Part shown: positions 29,062-38,288 of the stretch, piece after piece
Numbering within the stretch: the stretch's first letter is position 1
Layout of the letters: every line of letters starts with the position of its first letter
From: Lelliottia jeotgali
GTDB lineage: Bacteria > Pseudomonadota > Gammaproteobacteria > Enterobacterales > Enterobacteriaceae
Reading direction: 5' to 3'
DNA length: 64,000 bases
NCBI GenBank assembly: GCA_002271215.1
Contig: CP018628.1
Location: forward strand, 1,364,001 to 1,428,000
Notes under the pieces: model-generated
What the model saw: the letters and a program-made list of their open reading frames with translations, nothing else
What the model was told of the DNA's origin: nothing
Database searches by the model: none
Made by a program: the position numbers and the translations under genes

Positions 29062-29778
29062 ATGAAACTCGAATTCTCAGTTTATCGTTATAACCCGGAT
29101 GTTGATGACGCTCCGCATATGCAGGATTACACCCTGGAAGCGGAAGAAGGTCGCGACATGATGCTGCTTGATGCGTTAATGCAGCTGAAAGAAAAAGATC
29201 CGACACTGTCGTTTCGTCGTTCATGCCGTGAAGGGGTGTGTGGCTCCGACGGCGTGAACATGAACGGCAAAAATGGCCTGGCCTGTATCACCCCGATTTC
29301 GGCGTTGCAGCGTACAGGACAGAAAATTGTGATCCGTCCTCTGCCTGGCCTGCCGGTCGTTCGCGATTTGGTGGTGGACATGGGGCAATTCTATGCACAA
29401 TATGAGAAGATTAAGCCTTACTTGTTGAATAATGGGCAGAATCCACCCGCTCGCGAGCATTTACAGTCGCCAGAGCAGCGTGAAAAACTCGATGGCCTGT
29501 ACGAATGTATTCTCTGTGCATGCTGTTCGACCTCTTGCCCGTCGTTCTGGTGGAACCCGGACAAGTTTATCGGCCCGGCTGGCCTGCTGGCTGCGTATCG
29601 CTTCCTGATTGACAGCCGCGATACCGAAACCGACAGCCGCCTGGAAGGGTTGAGTGATGCTTTCAGCGTATTCCGCTGCCATAGCATCATGAACTGCGTC
29701 AGTGTATGTCCTAAGGGGCTGAACCCGACGCGCGCCATCGGCCATATTAAGTCGATGCTGTTGCAGCGCAGTGCCTAA
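29062..29778 (+). CDS. sdhB: Succinate dehydrogenase iron-sulfur subunit
   Basis: Electron-transfer subunit of complex II with three clusters. 238 residues, E. coli length. The [2Fe-2S] ligands are Cys55, Cys60, Asp63 and Cys75 (SCREGVCGSDG ... GLAC); the unusual Asp ligand is shared with E. coli. The C-terminal domain has CILCACCSTSCPSFWW and CHSIMNCVSVCPKGLNP, the [4Fe-4S] and [3Fe-4S] ligands. Starts 15 bases after sdhA. Confidence 0.97.
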   Translation: MKLEFSVYRYNPDVDDAPHMQDYTLEAEEGRDMMLLDALMQLKEKDPTLSFRRSCREGVCGSDGVNMNGKNGLACITPISALQRTGQKIVIRPLPGLPVVRDLVVDMGQFYAQYEKIKPYLLNNGQNPPAREHLQSPEQREKLDGLYECILCACCSTSCPSFWWNPDKFIGPAGLLAAYRFLIDSRDTETDSRLEGLSDAFSVFRCHSIMNCVSVCPKGLNPTRAIGHIKSMLLQRSA

Positions 29779-30075
29779 GTAATACCGCCGGATGGCGCTT
29801 CGCTTATCCAGCCTACGTAACAGTAGGCCCGGTAAGCGGAGCGCCACCGGCAAAGCAAAGATAGATAGCAGGAAACCTTTAAAAACTGCCGGACCCGCCT
29901 TCTCCCTCTCCCTTAGGGAGAGGGGCGGGGTGAGGGGAAACCCTCGGACAGTTTCTAAAGGTTCCTTCGCGAGCCAAGCTGAGACAAGAGCTCGCAGGTG
30001 AACCCCGGCACGTACACGAGGTGTGCGTGGTAGTTTCTACGGCGAAATAAGCATAAAAATGCTTAAGGGATCACG
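29779..30075. repeat. REP pair plus CCCTCTCCC palindrome between sdhB and sucA
   Basis: The 297-base gap inside the sdh-suc operon contains a REP unit at 29787-29816, an inverted one at 29823-29851, and the CCCTCTCCC/GGGAGAGGG element at 29901-29937 ending GGGGTGAGGGG. The remaining 130 bases before sucA resemble a transcribed spacer with the sucA ribosome site region; no ORF was recognised there. Repeats here may set differential transcript stability of sdh versus suc. Confidence 0.75.
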
Positions 30076-32883
30076 ATGCAGAACGGCGCAATGAAAGCCT
30101 GGCTGGACTCTTCTTTCCTCTCTGGTGCAAACCAAAGCTGGATCGAACAGCTCTATGAAGACTTCTTAACCGATCCTGACTCAGTGGACGCTAACTGGCG
30201 TTCCATGTTCCAGCAGTTACCTGGCACTGGGGTCAAACCGGATCAATTCCATTCCAAAACACGTGATTATTTCCGTCGTCTGGCGAAGGATGCCTCACGT
30301 TACTCTTCCTCGATCTCTGACCCTGACACCAATGTGAAGCAGGTAAAAGTCCTGCAGCTCATCAATGCTTATCGCTTCCGTGGTCACCAGCATGCGAACC
30401 TCGACCCGCTGGGACTGTGGAAACAAGACCGTGTGGCGGATCTCGATCCGGCGTACCACGATCTGACCGAGGCGGATTTCCAGGAAAGCTTTAACGTCGG
30501 CTCCTTTGCCAGCGGCAAAGACACGATGAAGCTGGGAGAGCTGCTTGAGGCGCTCAAACAAACCTATTGTGGCTCCATCGGTGCAGAGTACATGCACATC
30601 ACCTCCACCGACGAAAAACGCTGGATCCAGCAGCGCATCGAATCGGTGACCGGCCACGCCAGCTTTAGCGTTGAAGAGAAAAAACGTTTCCTGAGCGAAC
30701 TGACCGCTGCAGAAGGCCTGGAGCGTTACCTCGGTGCCAAATTCCCGGGTGCAAAACGCTTCTCCCTTGAAGGCGGCGATGCCTTAGTGCCGATGCTGAA
30801 AGAGCTGATTCGTCATGCGGGCAACAGCGGCACTCGTGAAGTGGTGCTGGGTATGGCGCACCGTGGTCGTCTGAACGTACTGGTTAACGTGCTGGGTAAA
30901 AAACCGCAGGACCTGTTCGACGAATTCGCGGGCAAACATAAAGAACACCTCGGTACCGGTGACGTGAAGTACCACATGGGCTTCTCATCGGATATCGAAA
31001 CCAACGGCGGTCTGGTTCACCTGGCGCTGGCGTTTAACCCGTCGCACCTCGAAATCGTCAGCCCGGTGGTTATCGGTTCCGTGCGTGCGCGTCTGGACAG
31101 ACTGGACGAACCAAGCAGCAATAAAGTACTGCCAATCACCATTCACGGTGATGCGGCGGTCACCGGCCAGGGCGTCGTTCAGGAAACCCTGAACATGTCC
31201 AAAGCGCGTGGTTACGAAGTGGGCGGTACCGTTCGCATCGTCATCAATAACCAGGTGGGCTTCACGACCTCTAACCCGCTGGATGCGCGCTCCACGCCGT
31301 ACTGTACTGACATCGGTAAAATGGTGCAGGCGCCGATCTTCCACGTGAACGCCGATGACCCGGAAGCGGTCGCTTTCGTGACACGTCTGGCGCTGGACTT
31401 CCGTAACACCTTTAAACGCGATGTGTTCATCGACCTGTTCTGCTATCGCCGTCACGGCCATAACGAAGCGGACGAGCCGAGTGCAACCCAGCCGCTGATG
31501 TACCAGAAAATCAAAAAGCATCCGACGCCGCGTAAAATCTACGCCGACAAACTGGAAGCGGACAAAATCGCGACCCTCGAAGATGCCACCGAGCTGGTTA
31601 ACCTTTACCGCGATGCGCTGGATGCCGGCGAGTGCGTGGTGAAAGAGCTGCGTCCGATGAACATGCACTCCTTTACCTGGTCGCCGTACCTCAACCACGA
31701 GTGGGATGAGAGCTACCCGAACAAGGTCGAGATGAAGCGTCTGCAGGAGCTGGCAAAACGCATCAGCACCGTGCCAGAAGCCATCGAGATGCAGTCTCGC
31801 GTGCAGAAAATTTACTCCGACCGTCAGTCAATGGCGGCAGGCGAGAAACTGTTCGACTGGGGCGGCGCAGAAAACCTGGCCTACGCAACGTTGGTTGACG
31901 AAGGCATTCCGGTGCGTCTGTCCGGTGAAGATGCGGGCCGTGGGACCTTCTTCCACCGTCACGCAGTGATTCACAACCAGACCAACGGTTCCACTTACAC
32001 TCCGCTGCAGCACGTGCACAACGGTCAGGGCCAGTTCAAGGTCTGGGACTCCGTGCTGTCTGAAGAAGCGGTTCTGGCGTTCGAATACGGCTATGCCACT
32101 GCAGAACCACGCACCTTGACCATCTGGGAAGCGCAGTTCGGTGACTTCGCCAACGGCGCACAGGTGGTTATCGACCAGTTCATCAGCTCCGGCGAGCAGA
32201 AATGGGGCCGTATGTGTGGCCTGGTGATGCTCCTGCCACACGGCTACGAAGGGCAGGGCCCGGAGCACTCTTCCGCGCGTCTGGAACGTTATCTGCAGCT
32301 CTGCGCCGAGCAGAACATGCAGGTGTGCGTGCCATCTACCCCGGCTCAGGTTTACCACATGCTGCGTCGTCAGGCGCTGCGCGGGATGCGTCGTCCGCTA
32401 GTGGTGATGTCACCGAAATCGCTGCTGCGTCATCCACTGGCGGTGTCCAGCCTCGATGAGCTGGCGAACGGCACCTTCCAGCCTGCGATTGGTGAGATTG
32501 ATGACCTCGATCCGCAAGGCGTGAAGCGCGTAGTGATGTGTTCTGGTAAGGTTTATTTCGACCTGCTGGAACAGCGCCGCAAGAAAGATCAGAAAGATGT
32601 CGCCATCGTGCGTATCGAGCAGCTTTATCCGTTCCCGCATCAGTCGGTGCAGGAAGCGTTGAAACCGTACGCACACGTGCATGATTTTGTCTGGTGCCAG
32701 GAAGAGCCGCTTAACCAGGGCGCATGGTACTGCAGCCAGCATCATTTCCGTGATGTGATTCCATTTGGGTCCGCCCTGCGTTACGCAGGTCGCCCGGCCT
32801 CCGCCTCTCCGGCGGTAGGGTATATGTCCGTTCACCAGAAGCAACAGCAAGATCTGGTGAATGACGCGCTGAACGTCGAATAA
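30076..32883 (+). CDS. sucA: 2-oxoglutarate dehydrogenase E1 component
   Basis: Thiamin-diphosphate enzyme that decarboxylates 2-oxoglutarate and succinylates the lipoyl group of SucB. 935 residues (E. coli 933); the extra two residues lie near position 198 (ESVTGHASFS). N-terminal E2-binding segment (1-40), then the ThDP region with GMAHRGRLNVL, GDAAVTGQGVVQET, and the diphosphate motif region NNQVGFTTSNP, and the transketolase-like domain with YGYATAEPRTLTIWEAQFGDFANGAQ (outlined) and GYEGQGPEHSSARLER. Start gives MQNGAMKAWLDSS. Confidence 0.97.
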   Translation: MQNGAMKAWLDSSFLSGANQSWIEQLYEDFLTDPDSVDANWRSMFQQLPGTGVKPDQFHSKTRDYFRRLAKDASRYSSSISDPDTNVKQVKVLQLINAYRFRGHQHANLDPLGLWKQDRVADLDPAYHDLTEADFQESFNVGSFASGKDTMKLGELLEALKQTYCGSIGAEYMHITSTDEKRWIQQRIESVTGHASFSVEEKKRFLSELTAAEGLERYLGAKFPGAKRFSLEGGDALVPMLKELIRHAGNSGTREVVLGMAHRGRLNVLVNVLGKKPQDLFDEFAGKHKEHLGTGDVKYHMGFSSDIETNGGLVHLALAFNPSHLEIVSPVVIGSVRARLDRLDEPSSNKVLPITIHGDAAVTGQGVVQETLNMSKARGYEVGGTVRIVINNQVGFTTSNPLDARSTPYCTDIGKMVQAPIFHVNADDPEAVAFVTRLALDFRNTFKRDVFIDLFCYRRHGHNEADEPSATQPLMYQKIKKHPTPRKIYADKLEADKIATLEDATELVNLYRDALDAGECVVKELRPMNMHSFTWSPYLNHEWDESYPNKVEMKRLQELAKRISTVPEAIEMQSRVQKIYSDRQSMAAGEKLFDWGGAENLAYATLVDEGIPVRLSGEDAGRGTFFHRHAVIHNQTNGSTYTPLQHVHNGQGQFKVWDSVLSEEAVLAFEYGYATAEPRTLTIWEAQFGDFANGAQVVIDQFISSGEQKWGRMCGLVMLLPHGYEGQGPEHSSARLERYLQLCAEQNMQVCVPSTPAQVYHMLRRQALRGMRRPLVVMSPKSLLRHPLAVSSLDELANGTFQPAIGEIDDLDPQGVKRVVMCSGKVYFDLLEQRRKKDQKDVAIVRIEQLYPFPHQSVQEALKPYAHVHDFVWCQEEPLNQGAWYCSQHHFRDVIPFGSALRYAGRPASASPAVGYMSVHQKQQQDLVNDALNVE

Positions 32884-32897
32884 TTTAAGGATACAAA

Positions 32898-34124
32898 ATG
32901 AGTAGCGTAGATATTCTTGTTCCCGACCTGCCTGAATCCGTCGCTGACGCAACGGTAGCGACCTGGCATAAAAAACCGGGCGATAGCGTTAAGCGCGATG
33001 AAGTGCTGGTAGAAATCGAAACTGACAAAGTGGTACTGGAAGTACCGGCATCGGCGGATGGCATTCTGGATGCAGTGCTGGAAGACGAAGGCACCACCGT
33101 GACGTCTCGCCAGATCCTCGGTCGCCTGCGTGAAGGCAACAGCGCGGGTAAAGAGTCCAGCGCTAAGTCTGAAAGCAAAGAGTCCACTCCGGCTCAGCGT
33201 CAGCAAGCCTCTCTGGAAGAACAAACCAACGATGCACTCAGCCCGGCGATCCGTCGCCTGCTGGGTGAACACAATCTCGAAGCCAGCGCCATTAAAGGCA
33301 CCGGTGTCGGCGGTCGTCTGACCCGTGAAGATGTGGAAAAACATCTGGCGAAAACGCCTGCTAAAGAAGAAGCCAAAGCACCGGCGGCTGCAGCCCCTGC
33401 GACAGCACAGCCAACGCTTGGCGCACGCAGTGAAAAACGTGTGCCGATGACTCGCCTGCGTAAGCGTGTGGCTGAGCGTCTGCTGGAAGCGAAAAACTCC
33501 ACCGCGATGCTGACCACCTTCAACGAAGTCAACATGAAGCCAATCATGGACCTGCGTAAGCAGTACGGTGACGCGTTTGAAAAACGTCACGGTATCCGTC
33601 TGGGCTTTATGTCCTTCTACGTGAAAGCGGTCGTTGAAGCGCTGAAACGTTATCCGGAAGTGAATGCTTCTATCGATGGCGAAGATGTGGTTTACCACAA
33701 CTACTTCGACGTCAGCATGGCGGTTTCCACGCCGCGTGGCCTGGTGACCCCGGTTCTGCGTGACGTTGATACCCTGGGCATGGCGGATATCGAGAAGAAA
33801 ATCAAAGAGCTGGCGCTGAAAGGCCGTGACGGTAAATTGACCGTTGAAGACCTGACCGGCGGTAACTTCACCATCACCAACGGTGGTGTATTCGGTTCCC
33901 TGATGTCTACCCCAATCATCAACCCGCCGCAGAGCGCGATTCTGGGTATGCATGCCATCAAAGACCGCCCAATGGCGGTTGACGGTAAAGTCGAGATCCT
34001 GCCAATGATGTATCTGGCGCTTTCTTACGATCACCGTCTGATTGATGGTCGTGAATCTGTGGGTTATCTGGTGGCAATTAAAGAGCTGCTGGAAGATCCA
34101 ACGCGTCTGCTGCTGGACGTGTAG
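32898..34124 (+). CDS. sucB: 2-oxoglutarate dehydrogenase E2, dihydrolipoyl succinyltransferase
   Basis: Core of the 2-oxoglutarate dehydrogenase complex. 408 residues (E. coli 405). Lipoyl domain 1-77 with lipoyl-Lys44 in ETDKVVLEV; an Ala/Lys/Glu-rich linker; peripheral-subunit-binding domain (about 113-150: [14 protein letters not shown]); a second flexible linker; and the catalytic domain (about 180-408) ending with the active-site [16 protein letters not shown]. Starts 14 bases after sucA. Confidence 0.97.
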   Translation: MSSVDILVPDLPESVADATVATWHKKPGDSVKRDEVLVEIETDKVVLEVPASADGILDAVLEDEGTTVTSRQILGRLREGNSAGKESSAKSESKESTPAQRQQASLEEQTNDALSPAIRRLLGEHNLEASAIKGTGVGGRLTREDVEKHLAKTPAKEEAKAPAAAAPATAQPTLGARSEKRVPMTRLRKRVAERLLEAKNSTAMLTTFNEVNMKPIMDLRKQYGDAFEKRHGIRLGFMSFYVKAVVEALKRYPEVNASIDGEDVVYHNYFDVSMAVSTPRGLVTPVLRDVDTLGMADIEKKIKELALKGRDGKLTVEDLTGGNFTITNGGVFGSLMSTPIINPPQSAILGMHAIKDRPMAVDGKVEILPMMYLALSYDHRLIDGRESVGYLVAIKELLEDPTRLLLDV

Positions 34125-34146
34125 TAGTTTTAGCCTCACCTGCACT

Positions 34147-34178
34147 GTAGGCCGGATACGCGCTGCGCGACCGGCCTA
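34147..34178. repeat. REP-like unit between sucB and sucC
   Basis: GTAGGCCGGATACGCGCTGC-GCGACCGGCCTA palindrome fills the middle of the 95-base sucB-sucC gap, inside the transcription unit. Confidence 0.75.
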
Positions 34179-34219
34179 TAGGATTGAAATAACGATTACC
34201 TGAAGGATGGATAGAACAC

Positions 34220-35386
34220 ATGAACTTACATGAATATCAGGCCAAACAGCTGTTTGCCCGGTATGGCTTACCGGCTCCGGTGGGTTATGCCTGTACTACC
34301 CCACGTGAAGCTGAAGAAGCCGCATCTAAAATTGGTTCCGGCCCTTGGGTAGTTAAGTGTCAGGTTCACGCTGGTGGCCGTGGTAAAGCGGGCGGTGTGA
34401 AAGTTGTTAAGAGCAAAGAAGAGATTCGCGCCTTTGCTGAACATTGGTTGGGCAAACGCCTGGTGACCTACCAGACAGACGCGAACGGCCAGCCGGTTAA
34501 CCAGATCCTGGTGGAAGCGGCGACTGACATCGCAAAAGAATTGTACCTCGGCGCGGTTGTAGACCGTAGCTCCCGTCGCGTGGTGTTCATGGCGTCTACC
34601 GAAGGCGGCGTGGAAATCGAAAAAGTGGCGGAAGAAACCCCGCACCTGATCCACAAAGTGGCTATCGATCCGCTGGCAGGCCCTATGCCTTACCAGGGTC
34701 GCGAGCTGGCGTTCAAACTGGGTCTGGAAGGTAAACTGGTTCAACAGTTCACCAAGATCTTTATGGGCCTGGCAAACATCTTCCTTGAGCGCGATCTGGC
34801 GCTGATCGAAATTAACCCGCTGGTGATCACCACTCAGGGCGACCTGATCTGCCTCGACGGTAAACTGGGCGCTGACGGCAACGCATTGTTCCGCCAGTCC
34901 GATCTGCGCGAAATGCGCGATCAGTCTCAGGAAGATCCGCGTGAAGCGCAGGCTGCACAGTGGGAACTGAACTACGTGGCGCTGGATGGCAACATCGGCT
35001 GCATGGTTAACGGTGCAGGCCTGGCAATGGGCACCATGGACATCGTTAAACTGCACGGCGGCGAGCCGGCTAACTTCCTTGACGTGGGCGGCGGCGCGAC
35101 CAAAGAGCGCGTGACCGAAGCGTTCAAAATCATCCTCTCTGACGACAACGTGAAAGCCGTTCTGGTTAACATCTTCGGCGGTATCGTGCGTTGCGACCTG
35201 ATCGCTGACGGCATCATCGGTGCGGTAGAAGAAGTGGGCGTGAACGTCCCGGTTGTGGTTCGTCTGGAAGGGAACAACGCTGAACTCGGCGCGAAAAAAC
35301 TGGCTGACAGTGGCCTGAATATTATTGCAGCGAAAAGTCTGACGGATGCAGCTCAGCAGGTTGTTGCCGCAGTGGAGGGGAAATAA
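34220..35386 (+). CDS. sucC: Succinyl-CoA synthetase, beta subunit (ADP-forming)
   Basis: ATP-grasp subunit of succinyl-CoA synthetase. 388 residues, E. coli length. ATP-grasp N-terminal part begins [18 protein letters not shown] with [16 protein letters not shown] nucleotide loop; LIEINPLV and the C-terminal [10 protein letters not shown] motif of the power helix region are present. The last base is shared with sucD (TAATG). Confidence 0.97.
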   Translation: MNLHEYQAKQLFARYGLPAPVGYACTTPREAEEAASKIGSGPWVVKCQVHAGGRGKAGGVKVVKSKEEIRAFAEHWLGKRLVTYQTDANGQPVNQILVEAATDIAKELYLGAVVDRSSRRVVFMASTEGGVEIEKVAEETPHLIHKVAIDPLAGPMPYQGRELAFKLGLEGKLVQQFTKIFMGLANIFLERDLALIEINPLVITTQGDLICLDGKLGADGNALFRQSDLREMRDQSQEDPREAQAAQWELNYVALDGNIGCMVNGAGLAMGTMDIVKLHGGEPANFLDVGGGATKERVTEAFKIILSDDNVKAVLVNIFGGIVRCDLIADGIIGAVEEVGVNVPVVVRLEGNNAELGAKKLADSGLNIIAAKSLTDAAQQVVAAVEGK

Positions 35387-36255
35387 TGTCCGTTTTGATT
35401 GATAAGAACACTAAAGTTATCTGCCAGGGCTTCACCGGTAGCCAGGGGACTTTCCACTCCGAACAAGCGATTGCTTACGGTACGCAGATGGTTGGCGGCG
35501 TGACGCCAGGCAAAGGTGGCACCACGCATCTGGGCCTGCCGGTGTTCAACACCGTGCGTGAAGCAGTTGAAGCAACAGGCGCAACGGCGACTGTGATCTA
35601 CGTTCCGGCTCCGTTCTGCAAAGATTCCATTCTGGAAGCGATCGATGCAGGCATCAAACTGATCATCACCATTACCGAAGGCATCCCGACGCTGGATATG
35701 CTGACTGTAAAAGTGAAGCTGGACGAAGCAGGCGTGCGCATGATCGGGCCAAACTGCCCGGGCGTGATCACCCCAGGCGAATGCAAAATCGGCATCATGC
35801 CAGGCCACATTCACAAGCCAGGCAAAGTGGGCATCGTGTCCCGCTCCGGTACCCTGACCTATGAAGCGGTTAAGCAGACTACCGACTACGGTTTCGGCCA
35901 GTCCACCTGTGTGGGCATCGGCGGTGACCCGATCCCTGGCTCTAACTTCATCGATATCCTGAAACTGTTCCAGGAAGATCCGCAGACTGAAGCGATCGTG
36001 ATGATCGGTGAAATCGGCGGCAGCGCTGAAGAAGAAGCCGCTGCTTACATCAAAGACCACGTCACCAAACCGGTTGTTGGTTACATCGCCGGTGTGACTG
36101 CGCCAAAAGGCAAACGTATGGGCCACGCAGGCGCCATCATTGCCGGTGGTAAAGGCACAGCGGATGAGAAGTTCGCAGCGCTGGAAGCCGCAGGCGTCAA
36201 AACCGTTCGTAGCCTGGCCGATATCGGCGAAGCACTGAGCGCTATCATCAAGTAA
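35386..36255 (+). CDS. sucD: Succinyl-CoA synthetase, alpha subunit
   Basis: CoA-binding subunit carrying the phosphohistidine intermediate. 289 residues, E. coli length. Rossmann CoA-binding domain with [41 protein letters not shown], and the phosphorylated His (about 247) in [12 protein letters not shown]. Last gene of the sdhCDAB-sucABCD transcription unit, followed by an intrinsic terminator. Confidence 0.97.
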   Translation: MSVLIDKNTKVICQGFTGSQGTFHSEQAIAYGTQMVGGVTPGKGGTTHLGLPVFNTVREAVEATGATATVIYVPAPFCKDSILEAIDAGIKLIITITEGIPTLDMLTVKVKLDEAGVRMIGPNCPGVITPGECKIGIMPGHIHKPGKVGIVSRSGTLTYEAVKQTTDYGFGQSTCVGIGGDPIPGSNFIDILKLFQEDPQTEAIVMIGEIGGSAEEEAAAYIKDHVTKPVVGYIAGVTAPKGKRMGHAGAIIAGGKGTADEKFAALEAAGVKTVRSLADIGEALSAIIK

Positions 36256-36269
36256 TCCTCTCTGCTCCC

Positions 36270-36338
36270 CATGAGGGGAGCTTTGACATAATAAATGTCC
36301 GTTTCGACATGGTTGGCCGCTGAAAAGCGGCCTTTTTT
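36270..36338 (+). ncRNA. Possible SdhX-type 3'-end sRNA
   Basis: In E. coli and Salmonella the 3' end of the sdh-suc transcript is released as the Hfq-dependent sRNA SdhX (RybD). Here the corresponding segment is about 70 nt downstream of sucD: a first hairpin CTCCCCATGAGGGGAG (36266-36281), a single-stranded AU-rich stretch with TTTGACATGG-like bases, then the terminator hairpin. The seed cannot be verified by eye, so this is placement by synteny only. Confidence 0.35.
36315..36338 (+). terminator. Intrinsic terminator of sdhCDAB-sucABCD
   Basis: 7-bp stem GGCCGCT / AGCGGCC closing GAAA, followed by TTTTTT (36333-36338). The last two T bases are also part of the stop codon of the convergent heparinase-family gene. 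Confidence 0.9.
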
Positions 36339-38271
36339 ATGCCCGGTAATCCTGGTTTAACCTTTTATCCGTCACGGCGATCTCCCCCTCCTGTGCCTCG
36401 ATATTGACTTCACTTTCGCCGCTTAAATCCGTCACAAACACCCAGCAAATCCGTGGGTCATGGCTGCGCAAAATCAGATACTCCAGTTCGGACGTCGAGG
36501 GGTTGTCCGGCCCTTTGGCCTGAATGACGTGCGCGTTGCTGAGCGAAAAACAGCTGATTGTCACGGGTTTATCAGTCTGATAGCGTAAGTCAGTCTGACC
36601 GTTCAGCGGCATTTGTGTGGCCTGGTGGACGTAGGGATAACACAAGCTGATCCCGGTTTGCGGCATATCAGGCCGGGATTCACCGCGAATCAGGTAGATC
36701 GCATCCACGCACTGGGCATGAGGATTCTCGATATCCCACCTGTCGATCAGCAGGTTTTCCGTAACCTGTACGCTGCGGCGGAAAACGACATCGCGGTAGG
36801 ATTCCTCATCCCACTCCACGCGCGTTTTGCTGTCGGGCAGGGCGGCCTGGGTTTTCCAGTCCACTTCGGTAACCAGGTGCGTAGCAGCAGGTGTTTCATC
36901 ATACCGAAGCACGCGCGGGACGGCGGGTGGCTGGTTCAACTCGTTCACGCATAATGTATTGTGTGAAAATGAGTTTTTGTAGTAGCCGTAGTGCAGCGGT
37001 GCGCCGTAGCCCGTTGTGCCGAGATCGGGAAACAACGCTTTTCCCTGATTGAAAACGATCAGGTTCAGACGATCGTAATGATCGTGCTCCCCACCGTACG
37101 GGCCATGTTTGATGCATACTGCCCGGCCCGGTGCGTTTCGGATCAGGGTAAAACCTGCGCCGGGGTGGTGTTCGCTGGCGGTCGGGGCTTGCAGGGCGTC
37201 AGCGGGCAGCGGTTGGCCGTAAAACAACGCGTCGATATGATTGCGCGGCGTGGTGCGATAGAGACGGGAGAGCAACTGCCCGTACACCTCTTTGCCATAA
37301 TAAAAATATGCAAATTCATAGATATCCGCATGGCCGAGCTGCTCCTGGCCGTTTACGCAATCATTCACTTTCGGCAGCGTCATATCTGGTAGCAGGAATT
37401 GCATCGGCAGGCTGAGCATCTGCGGATAGAACGGTTGATCCAGCAGGCTAAATTCGCTGTTTTTCGCCAGTTTCTCAAAGGCGAAAAAGGCTTCCAGGGC
37501 GTAGTAGTGATAGTGCAGCGAGCCTTCAAACCATAATCCGCCTGGCAGCAGGGCGTTCTCCAGCTGATAACGCAGGCCGTAGGGGCTGTTAACGGCAAAC
37601 TCCAGATAAGCATTCTCTTCCAGCACGGCGCCAATGATGCCGACGGTGGCACTGATTTTAACCTCATGGTTATGAATCTGATTGCTGCGATGCTGCATCA
37701 GAAAATCAGCTCCACAACGCAGCAGGCGCGTAGCAATATACTCATTCTGTTCGGTCGTGAGCTCAGAACGAATCAGGTCAAACCCACGAGCAAAATCGGC
37801 GTGACAATTCGCTTCACAGAGCGTCTGAGCATTGGCTTTTCCAGGACCGTTGTAGGGAATACCGCCGTGTTCCTGATAGTCGGGATAGTACTTAGCATAC
37901 TGCATCAGAATATCGATCACTTTATCCCGATAGCGTATTTCACCGGTCAGTAGCCAGAGAACGCTAAGCTCGTAGCTTGCTTTCGCATTCAATCCGTTTA
38001 GCCAGCGCCACCAGGCGCCGTAGTAGGGTTCGCCGGTAAAAACGGCCCCGTCCACGGGGCAGCGATGTTTGTTGGGCGAGTGCCGGTTCCACAGCAAGCG
38101 CACGCTGTGCTCAGGGCAGAAGAAGTAGTGGTTCCAGGTGGCGCATCCGGTTTCGGGCACCAGCGTGTCGTTGTTGATGACGTCGCGGTTGCTCTCAATC
38201 AGCCCGGCGAGGATCGCCGGGGTGACATTTTGACGGGCGGCGGTAAGTTGTTCTGCGGTAAATTGTTTCAC
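36337..38271 (-). CDS. Heparinase II/III-family polysaccharide lyase, cytoplasmic
   Basis: 644 residues, no signal peptide, so expected to act in the cytoplasm on imported oligouronides. N-terminal alpha/alpha-toroid region (about 80-340) with RSNQIHNHEVKIS (Asn/His 201-202) and GSLHYHYYALEAF (Tyr254, His255, Tyr256); C-terminal heparinase II/III beta-sandwich (from about 375) with HGPYGGEHDHYDRLN (389-403) and SFSHNTLCVNE. An N-terminal cluster C43, CPEH (52-55), HRCPVDG (69-75) looks like a metal-binding knuckle. By fold it belongs with exolytic oligoalginate lyases and heparinase III, but the exact lyase family and substrate cannot be told. Third gene of its operon (17-base gap after the alginate-lyase gene); its stop lies within the sucD terminator T-tract. 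Confidence 0.82.
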   Translation of the reverse strand: MKQFTAEQLTAARQNVTPAILAGLIESNRDVINNDTLVPETGCATWNHYFFCPEHSVRLLWNRHSPNKHRCPVDGAVFTGEPYYGAWWRWLNGLNAKASYELSVLWLLTGEIRYRDKVIDILMQYAKYYPDYQEHGGIPYNGPGKANAQTLCEANCHADFARGFDLIRSELTTEQNEYIATRLLRCGADFLMQHRSNQIHNHEVKISATVGIIGAVLEENAYLEFAVNSPYGLRYQLENALLPGGLWFEGSLHYHYYALEAFFAFEKLAKNSEFSLLDQPFYPQMLSLPMQFLLPDMTLPKVNDCVNGQEQLGHADIYEFAYFYYGKEVYGQLLSRLYRTTPRNHIDALFYGQPLPADALQAPTASEHHPGAGFTLIRNAPGRAVCIKHGPYGGEHDHYDRLNLIVFNQGKALFPDLGTTGYGAPLHYGYYKNSFSHNTLCVNELNQPPAVPRVLRYDETPAATHLVTEVDWKTQAALPDSKTRVEWDEESYRDVVFRRSVQVTENLLIDRWDIENPHAQCVDAIYLIRGESRPDMPQTGISLCYPYVHQATQMPLNGQTDLRYQTDKPVTISCFSLSNAHVIQAKGPDNPSTSELEYLILRSHDPRICWVFVTDLSGESEVNIEAQEGEIAVTDKRLNQDYRA

Positions 38272-38288
38272 TGTGCACCTGTACCCGA

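Noticed and set aside
32832..34145. 437-codon open frame antisense to sucB
   Set aside because: Shadow of sucB; composition rich in His, Phe, Arg and Thr as expected from a reversed codon-biased gene.
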